Below, piece after piece: positions 46,920 through 53,989 of a stretch of DNA of 53,989 nt. Below the pieces are notes generated by a model that saw only the letters and a list, made by a program, of their open reading frames with translations, was not told the origin of the DNA and did not search any database. Position 1 is the first letter of the stretch, and each line of letters opens with the position of its first letter. This stretch comes from Phoronis australis. Taxonomy: Eukaryota > Phoronida > Phoronidae. The stretch covers positions 62,558 to 116,546 of the forward strand of contig NMRA01000839.1 of assembly GCA_002633005.1 (NCBI GenBank), given 5' to 3'. A program made the position numbers and the translations under genes.

Positions 46920-47262
46920 AATTTTATCTCTATTTTTGAGACGTTGTTTGCTTTTGTTAATTATTATTTTTTCTCTGTTGTTTAATGTCTGTTTTATTAA
47001 ATATTCATGCTTTATTTCATCATGTTGTCTTACTTTTAGTATCTTTAATTTATTACTTTTTATAATTCATTTTGTTTCTTCTATGTTAGTTTCTTATTCA
47101 TTACTGATTATTTAAATCTTGTCTTTCTTTTTGTAATTTTGTTCGTCTTACTGTCTTTATGTTTTTACTGAGGGCCCCCATTTAAAGCAGGTTGAACTGA
47201 TTGGGCTACCGTCATTGTAAATATTACAATAATAACTAAAAAATAAATAAAAAGATCTCTTT
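46920..47262 (+). mobile_element. Probable LINE 3' end
   Basis: A strongly T-rich strand leads to GAGGGCCCCCATTTAAAGCA, TTGGGCTACCGTCATTGTAA and an AATAAATAAAAAG end, the usual shape of a CR1/L2-type 3' UTR and tail. No protein motif survives. Confidence 0.4.
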
Positions 47263-48860
47263 TAACAACTTTGGTGTTACCTCTTGTTCTGCTTATCATT
47301 TATAAGGGTTAAGAATACAGATGTCAAAAAACCTAAGCTGGAATAGTTATCTTAATTAAACCCTGGTAAAGGGTTGTGTTTCTAAAACAAAATTTCCATG
47401 GAAACGGAACTATTTCAGGAAAGTTTTTGTTTTACAAATGGGTATCTTTTGAGTGCACTCTCTAAATGAGTATGTATTCTTGTTGACTTCCAGAGTAAAA
47501 ATAGTCAGGTAACAACTCCGGTGTCCCATTAGGGCCTAGACAAATTTATAGATCTGTTTTAGAGTTGACATGTATATTCTACGTGTTCTTGTTGTATGTC
47601 ATACATACCCGATTAGAATTGAAAGTCGAGAGTGGAGACGACAGAAGGGCTATGCAGTTGCCAACCCAAGTAATGAGTATTGGTGCGCCTTTGAGAAACT
47701 GAATGGCCGGTGTGCACATGTCAATTAATTTCGAGTGGATGGTTTAATATCATTATGCAGTTTATGAAACTACAATCAACTATATCTTGGGAAGCCATTA
47801 AAACGTCTGATCAGGTGTCGGACAATAAGAAAATAGGTCAGACATTACGTAGGCCTTCACATGTAAAATTTCAAGTGTTGAGAAAGCAGAATAAACATGC
47901 GACCTGCCGGCTGATCGAACAAGGTGTGAAAGCAATATAAAACGCCACCACGCTAAAAAGGGTTCACCCAATAACATCGAGATGTTGGACCCATGCCATC
48001 AATTTTGAAAACGTTTGTTGAATCTTCTTTGTAAGACGTTTCATGTTCTGAGCTCCTTTATCAATACAGGGATAATTCCAATCCACTTGTACAATCCAAA
48101 GGTGGATAGTAACCTGTCACCAGGGTTCTCTTCGTCTCGGTCGGACAATTACGTGTAGTTTGTACCATCACAAATAGTTTGGATTCCGTTAGCATGAAAT
48201 GATACAATGTTGGAAAAGTTGGCAATAACGCGAGCAGTGATGCAATATTAGGGACTCAGGGAATAAAACTGATCTCGCTATAATTGACGATCTGAACAGA
48301 TTATTCTCCGCCCATGCTGTGTGGACTATAAGTAAAAACGACAGTTAAATCCGGGTCGTTAATGAATATGCGTTGATCGAAATTTCTGCGATCAGATATT
48401 CCAACTGTCTCGAGTTAGTGTGCTGATTACTACGCTCTATAACGACGAGATTGCGTTGTGCATGCCTCTAAAACGGACAATTTTGGTACTCTTTTACTGA
48501 CTCAAAACCTCGACTGATCTGCCTGACTGGTCAGTTTTCACTTAAACGTAATGCGTCTAGATGACTGCGTAAGTTGTCTTGAGATATCAGTCCAGATAGG
48601 CGGTAATAGAGAAAGGTCTCGTTAAACTCTGAGTTAGAGAGCGCTCAACGCACTTTCAGCTTAAGTGCACTTAAAACAAACTCCGTAGCTGCACTTTCAT
48701 GTATTTTGCCTGTCCTCATGCAGTTTACATTCAATATTTGTGCACAGCAGAGACGTGATGGTTGCAAACATACACGGATATGCAGCGTATTTTATGATAA
48801 AAAGCGCTAAAAGTGTTTAAAAGGCGCTCAAGATTGAGCTTATACTTCAGTCCGTAACCA
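47263..48860. other. Intergenic, no gene seen
   Basis: 3' flank of the orphan gene. The short frame at 47710-47940 (+) is unremarkable. Confidence 0.5.
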
Positions 48861-51098
48861 TCAGTCGTAGAATCTGGCATAGGTGTTCTCGTCTTCACAA
48901 GCACTGCAACACATCAAATGCCGCCACCGTGAGGCGAAACTTTGTGCCTGAAAAGAGGAAGTGGCGCGGTCTTTGACCTCGTGACGGCTTCGTTTGAATC
49001 GTGATTTCAAACGCTTGAAAAGTCCTTCGCGTTTTATAAGGCTTGATCTATCCGTAAAATCACCGATGCTGCTGTGAGTGTCCTCTGAATCAGAAGAAAC
49101 GTCATCAAGAGGCACGTCCACAAACGTGTTGACGTCGTCTGAACGGATGTCCTCAATGACGTGTGGCGTGTTGCTAATTTGCAATCTTGTTTTACTTTTC
49201 CCGTAGTATTCAGTGTTCACTGAGTCATCCACAACAGCAAAACAAAAATCGTTCTGAGGCAACGTTGCAAAAGGAGACGATCTGTCGTCCATTAAGTGAG
49301 CATCCTCAACCTTCCCTGGTTCGTTCTTAGCTTGGAGATTTGTAACATTAATCTCATCTTTGTTGATTATGGAGTTTTCAATATTCTTTGGAAAATGCCA
49401 TGTTGCAAACGAAATGTGATTGTGAGGCCAGGTGGTGACACTGGAAGCCTTAACGTCGTCCAGTCGCATATCTTCACGGATCTTGGGTAGATCAGTGCAC
49501 TGAAATTTCATTTTGTACTTCTCACAAGTTTCAGCTATGTATTCGTTCTCTAAAAGATTTACAGTATGAGAAGAAATGGCATTGTTGGACAACTTGGCGA
49601 AGCTGTGCAGATTTGCATTTTCTGGGTATGTACCTTCGACGCTGTGTGATTTGCTGCATAGAGTCTTTGATGCAGAGCGTCGTGTGTCCTGTGTAAAAGA
49701 TTCCCCAATCGCAGAGGAAACTGTAGGATCCGTCGAATCATTGAAATCAGACAATGCGATGTCTTTTAAGTGGCCACATCCAACGGATTTACTTTCGGAT
49801 TTCAGGACTTTCTCCTTACTATCCGCATTGCCAGCGAACTCAGCAATACCTGGCGAGTGAGTGACGTCCTGCTGAAAAATTCCAACATCGTCTGGCTTGT
49901 TTCTGCCTTCCACTTTATTGCCCTCTCCCCCTCCAGTATCAATCATACTTGCAGAGCTACGACGCATGTTTTCAATAGAAAAAAAAGTTGCACCGTAAGG
50001 CAACCCGTAGATATCACAGGGTTCGTCGTCTTCCGCAGGAATATACTCAATGTTTCGTATTTCGAAACTTTCGCTCTCGAGTGTAATAGGGATTTGACTT
50101 GCCAGTATATCTGACGGTTGGGTGACTTCCTGTCTAACATCGTCAACGTCGCCTGTTTCGTTTGTGCCCAATTTCACTACTTCTCTACCTCTGTCATCAG
50201 GGTCACTAATAGTATCTTTGTCTACAACTGGTAGACTTGTCTTCTCGTGCATGTTGTTCTTGACCTTCTCATCTTTCTCTGCGGAAATGCGGTACACTTT
50301 CTCCGAGACTGTAGACTCAGCTGACTCAGTGATATCTGACGGTGTTCCGTCTTCGAAGTGGTCACTTTCAACAAATTTGCTTTCGGATTTCAGGACTTTC
50401 TCCATACCATCAGCATCATGAGGGAAGCAAGCGACACCTGACGGTTGCACGACTTCCTGTCGAACATCGCCAACGTCAATTGGTTTGCTTCTACCATCCA
50501 ATTTCGGGATTTCTCCCCTTTCATCATCAGAGTTGCCAGCTGGCTCTTTCGTTAAATTTGGCTGGTCCGTATTTTGTTGGTCATTAGCCTCCCACATTCC
50601 ATCTTTCTTTGTGGAAATGGGGTACAGTTCCTCCGAAACTGTAGACACTTCCTCCGAAGTGTTTCTTTCATATTCAGGGTCTTCTTTGTAGATGCTTGTC
50701 GAGTTTCCAATTTTGCACTCGACTTCACACTCGGCGACATCCCAACCGAGGCCCGTTGATTTGCGGACAGTGTTTGCCTTTTTGCGGCGTGATGCTATCT
50801 CAAGAAGACAGCACAAATCTGTTACACACCTGACATAAGATTTCATTAGTCTAGTGTCAACTTCTGCTTTCTGAACACTTTTGGAAGCGTCAGATGCGTC
50901 TCCCGACCATTTGTCGTTCACTGCCGTGGTTCCAGAAGCGTCTTTGTTGCCAAAAGACACAATGCGCAGGAATTTCCTCGTGACAGAGTAAACTTTCTCT
51001 GTAGTTCTCAACACAATTTGCGAAATCAAGTCTATAAACCATGATATCGTAACTATTATAAAGTCCCAAATGACTCTGTGAGCCATTACCGGGTTCAT
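48861..51098 (-). CDS. Intronless orphan protein: N-terminal hydrophobic segment, acidic repeat region, basic C-terminus
   Basis: One uninterrupted frame encodes 745 residues from ATG 51098 (a second ATG at 51086 has G at -3 and +4). The frame is open further, to 51210, but only via TTG. No known family is recognised. Residues 9-30 (VIWDFIIVTISWFIDLISQI) are hydrophobic; residues 45-140 are polar with basic clusters; 145-690 are acidic, serine-rich and low in aromatic residues, likely disordered. Two repeat types are visible: type A, with T-V-S-E-x-x-Y-x-I-S at 153 and 263, D-V-R-Q-E-V-x-Q-P-S at 211 and 320, E-K-V-L-K-S-E-S-K at 232 and 428 (spacing about 110); and type B, with E-D-x(4)-D-D at 540, 597 and 648 (spacing about 55). 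It ends with a basic patch (LFKRLKSRFKRSRHEVK) and H-L-M-C-C-S-A-C. Lineage-specific gene or retrogene. Confidence 0.75.
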   Translation of the reverse strand: MNPVMAHRVIWDFIIVTISWFIDLISQIVLRTTEKVYSVTRKFLRIVSFGNKDASGTTAVNDKWSGDASDASKSVQKAEVDTRLMKSYVRCVTDLCCLLEIASRRKKANTVRKSTGLGWDVAECEVECKIGNSTSIYKEDPEYERNTSEEVSTVSEELYPISTKKDGMWEANDQQNTDQPNLTKEPAGNSDDERGEIPKLDGRSKPIDVGDVRQEVVQPSGVACFPHDADGMEKVLKSESKFVESDHFEDGTPSDITESAESTVSEKVYRISAEKDEKVKNNMHEKTSLPVVDKDTISDPDDRGREVVKLGTNETGDVDDVRQEVTQPSDILASQIPITLESESFEIRNIEYIPAEDDEPCDIYGLPYGATFFSIENMRRSSASMIDTGGGEGNKVEGRNKPDDVGIFQQDVTHSPGIAEFAGNADSKEKVLKSESKSVGCGHLKDIALSDFNDSTDPTVSSAIGESFTQDTRRSASKTLCSKSHSVEGTYPENANLHSFAKLSNNAISSHTVNLLENEYIAETCEKYKMKFQCTDLPKIREDMRLDDVKASSVTTWPHNHISFATWHFPKNIENSIINKDEINVTNLQAKNEPGKVEDAHLMDDRSSPFATLPQNDFCFAVVDDSVNTEYYGKSKTRLQISNTPHVIEDIRSDDVNTFVDVPLDDVSSDSEDTHSSIGDFTDRSSLIKREGLFKRLKSRFKRSRHEVKDRATSSFQAQSFASRWRHLMCCSACEDENTYARFYD

Positions 51099-51209
51099 TT
51101 TACAAAATTTGCAAAGTGAATACGTCACGAATTGTTCGACGTCACCAATCGTACACGTCAAATGCCAACTACTGGTAACTGACCTATCGCCAAGATTTTG
51201 ATTGTCGGC

Positions 51210-51975
51210 TTAACTGACCATTTAGAACGCAGCATTATTGACACACCTTCGTTTCCAAGCCGCCATTTTACTCGACAAACAACACGTTGCCGGGTAAAAG
51301 TTATTGTTTGTTGGTCGACATTACGCAAGGGGGCGGAGCTTGCGATAGGTCATTTAAGTACAACCATGCGCGAATTTTCTGTAACTGTTAGCATGTCTTG
51401 AAAATCTACCGGACTCGTTCTATAATGCGTATGTAATGTGTTTTGAAGTAAAGCTTTATTTTGGCGAGACATTATATTTTGGGGTCTCAATTTCGCTCAA
51501 TCTCTTATCATATAACGAAGTATTTGTTGATTTTGGTGGTAACTAAGATTATGAAGAACAATCTTAGCAAACTGTCTTAGCCGAATGCGAAATAAGTACG
51601 GAAGAATAATATTCTTACCAACGAGATACCATTACATACATTAAAACGATGTGTTTCTTTAAAAAATCACTAATGTTTACTTATTTAGCAAAACTTCATA
51701 AAATGTTGACAGTTTCGGAAACTACACTCCTCCCCTTTCTTAAAATACATGTACGCCCGAGTCGGTATAATCGGTTTCATTTGACGTTTTCCCATGGGCC
51801 TGATTTCACACGCAGTCTGACCATTTTGTTGCGACAGTGTCAGTTTCATATTGCAATTCATTTGAATAAACATGAATTGGTTGAAAGGGTGGCGATTTGT
51901 CTGGTGTTATGGGCACGTGTGAGAGTGCAAACCACAGTAACAACATTGCATCCTGGTAACATTTTAAACAGTCTG
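51210..51975. other. 5' flank of the orphan gene
   Basis: Possible promoter region. A GC-rich patch AAGGGGGCGGAGCTTGCG near 51330 could hold an Sp1-type box; no TATA box is evident. Confidence 0.35.
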
Positions 51976-52136
51976 CAGGGGCGGATACAGGATTTTGAGT
52001 TGGGGGGAGAAGGAGCAGGGCAGAATGTTAGCCAAGGTGTTGCCCGTAAGACATTCGCACTCCCGAACTGCCAAATGGAATCTGGGAGAATTTAAGGGGG
52101 CCATGGTCCCCTTGGCCCCCTCTAAAACCGCCACTG
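51976..52136. mobile_element. 161-bp non-autonomous hAT-like element with 5-bp target duplication, copy 2
   Basis: Begins CAGGGGCGGATACAGGATTT, ends AAAACCGCCACTG; flanked by GTCTG (51971-51975) and GTCTG (52137-52141). Internal text matches copy 1 (AACTGCCAAATGGAATCTGG, then GGGGG.CATGG.CCCCTTG.CCCC). Confidence 0.8.
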
Positions 52137-52269
52137 GTCTGACATGTCCATAGCTTTCGTGGAGTCGTAAATACTTTGTACCTGCATTTGCGTTCACTCA
52201 AATACAGCTAGATGTTTTTGCATCTTTAATAGGGTTTTCGTTTGCGTTTTAGCCTGTAAAACTGTTGCA

Positions 52270-52570
52270 GGGATTTTCCGTAGATAAGCTCATGGGGATG
52301 AATTTGGAAAATGAACATTTTCAGGCGTTTAGAAACACTAAACAAACGCCCGGACATTTTTCGGAAACGGGTATTTTAAACGGAGTCATGGTTTTGCCAA
52401 CTTTAGCATAATTTACTTAAAACCGTGTTTTTAAACTTTTTGTTGATAAATGCACAGTTCGTCAACGCCTTGTTCTTTTTTACCAGTGATAAATGCTCCA
52501 CAAACCAATTTGTGACAAAAATTGACGCTGAGTAGGCTTTAAGGGTAAATTTCCGAATAAACGCCCGTGG
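52270..52570 (+). repeat. Dispersed repeat, copy 2 (pair of 46540-46790)
   Basis: Shares at least eight collinear blocks with copy 1, including GTGATAAATGCTCCACAA and AATTTCCGAATAAACGCCC. No coding capacity in either copy. Confidence 0.65.
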
Positions 52571-53950
52571 GCGTTTCATCGGATGAGCTTATGTACGCAA
52601 AATCCACGAGAATTTATAAAGAAATAACAAGTCACTAAGAGCGGGTTATATGTGGAATTCAGGTTATGTACGCGATCATGGGGAGTTTGTGATAGAAGAC
52701 TTACCAACTTTCCATCTGTGGCCATTCCACGAGAAAATCAAATGAAGTCAAAATATCGATCTAGGCGTCATATTTCGGATTCATCTTGAACTTCGAGTGT
52801 GTGATCATTGTGTGACAGGGGATCAGATAAATCTGGAGGCGTTCTTTGTAATGTTGAAAGTGGGTGTCACTCAAGTGCTTGATGGATATGTTTATATATA
52901 GATCTTGGATGTGTGAAAAAAATTGTGAAATCTCTCAAATGGGCTTTTTTGTTCTAAAAATGTCCCACCACTTATAAACGAATGTTGTTTATAACTTTAT
53001 TACATTTAAAATGGTTTCAATAATGCTGTCTGCTATATCTTTTCACCAATTCACCCACAGAACGTTCAGTTGCCAGTACTCAATATGGTTAACGTCTATA
53101 GAAACAGTTTTAAGGCAAGCACGTTTTTAATGAAAATTTTCTGATCTGTGCACTATTTAAAGACGTTATAGGCCTTATTTATAAGCGATTCTTCTGACGG
53201 TTCGAGACTACACGAAACGGGCCAACCGAAAATTATTATTTTGCTCTGTAGAAAAAAAAATCTATATCACTGGAAAGATGTCGTTGTCTGCAATATAAAA
53301 ATGAACAAAATATTAAAATTGCACAGTGCCTTTGAAAGATATCACAGTTTCTTGTGTCAAAATTTGACTCACTTTTTGATCGGGTTGGCCACATTGGTCG
53401 ACAGTTGCACTAGGCTACGAGTTTAAAAGTTTTTTAAATATTTTTTTACAAATAATTATTCTATAGTAAAATTCAGTGACACTCCTCTTTACCAACAATC
53501 CGTGCCACTCAAGAGTTTTCACCAGGATTTAATGGTGCAGATGTTACTTATTGAGTGCTCACTATGAATGTTAGACATTTCACCGGGGCCGGGCACCGGC
53601 AACATGGTGACTTTTGGTGACCGGAAAAATATGTACAACCTGCACTCGTGGGTGAAGATTTAACCAGGATACATTTGTATACATGCTGCTGCAAAAGAAA
53701 GCAGCTCTGTACAGATTTCTTGTGTTTGTGCTATGGACGTATAAAGCTTTAATTGGTTCAATCCTTACATTATTTTATGTTTTTCAATTTCATACTTAAA
53801 TAAATGGAATCCTCAACTGACTCGAAAGTTTGAAATCCATACGTCTAACCTTTCAAGAGATGACATATTTATTTCTTACGGGAGTGTGACAACAAGTGAC
53901 AAAATCAGTTTTCGGTGGAATTGATAAGCGATGTAGAAATGACAAGACTC
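52571..53950. other. Intergenic, no gene seen
   Basis: AT-rich without recognisable frames or repeats. Confidence 0.45.
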
Positions 53951-53989
53951 ACCCTCGACGTCCCCCTCACCTCCGATGTAACACCCCCC
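53951..53989 (-). CDS. Possible exon of a gene extending past the right edge
   Basis: On the minus strand the first bases read G-C-Y-I-G-G-E-G-D-V-E in one frame (G-V-T-S-E-V-R in another) up to GAGG|GTGAGT, a strong splice donor. Too short to identify. Confidence 0.25.

Noticed and set aside
49296-50759. Plus-strand reading frames inside 48861-51161
   Set aside because: They are antisense shadows of the 745-residue frame; none has a recognisable motif or start context.
51099-51161. Start of the orphan gene at 51161
   Set aside because: The codon there is TTG. The first ATG is at 51098.
1-53989. tRNA or rRNA genes
   Set aside because: I looked for B-box (GGTTCGAATCC-type) and rRNA core text on both strands and found no convincing match; only isolated partial hits.

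Overview
This is a piece of animal nuclear genome. It is AT-rich, its genes are split by GT-AG introns, and it carries many degraded transposons and a degenerate TTAGGG block. A neverland-type cholesterol desaturase, GH1 glycosidase and secreted EF-hand genes, CR1/L1-like LINE debris and abundant small TIR elements fit a non-insect marine invertebrate (for example a hemichordate, lancelet, echinoderm or lophotrochozoan). I cannot choose among these from sequence alone. Prokaryotic features (operons, Shine-Dalgarno sites, CRISPR) are absent.

Layout. (1) 603-4431, + strand: the last four exons of a family 1 glycosidase (lactase-phlorizin hydrolase / beta-glucosidase type), entering from beyond the left edge. 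(2) 4432-11061: gene-poor, with a decayed LINE, a long foldback, a 29-bp minisatellite and a TIR element. (3) 11062-19811, - strand: a complete seven-exon gene for a Rieske oxygenase of the Neverland/DAF-36 family, 438 residues, reconstructed with every splice phase consistent. (4) 20340-21290: just upstream of it, about seven degenerate repeats of roughly 147 bp, each carrying a CCAC-TAG-GGGC-like box. (5) 21300-29953: no convincing gene; a 47-bp minisatellite, a TIR-element candidate and a degenerate telomeric block. (6) 29954-34309 and 37027-40798, - strand: two tandem paralogous genes for small secreted four-EF-hand proteins (135 and 131 residues) with matching intron positions inside EF loops 2 and 4. 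(7) 40799-48860: LINE tails and repeats. (8) 48861-51098, - strand: an intronless 745-residue orphan reading frame encoding an acidic, repeat-bearing protein with one N-terminal hydrophobic segment. (9) 51210-53989: repeats, and perhaps an exon of another gene at the very right edge.

The genes do not form an obvious pathway. The glycosidase probably acts on glucosides at the cell surface, the Rieske oxygenase on membrane sterols, and the EF-hand pair on extracellular or luminal calcium. Exon coordinates were derived by hand from splice consensus, reading phase and family resemblance; no transcript data or database search was used. Several long open frames in the window start with TTG rather than ATG, and starts were corrected accordingly.
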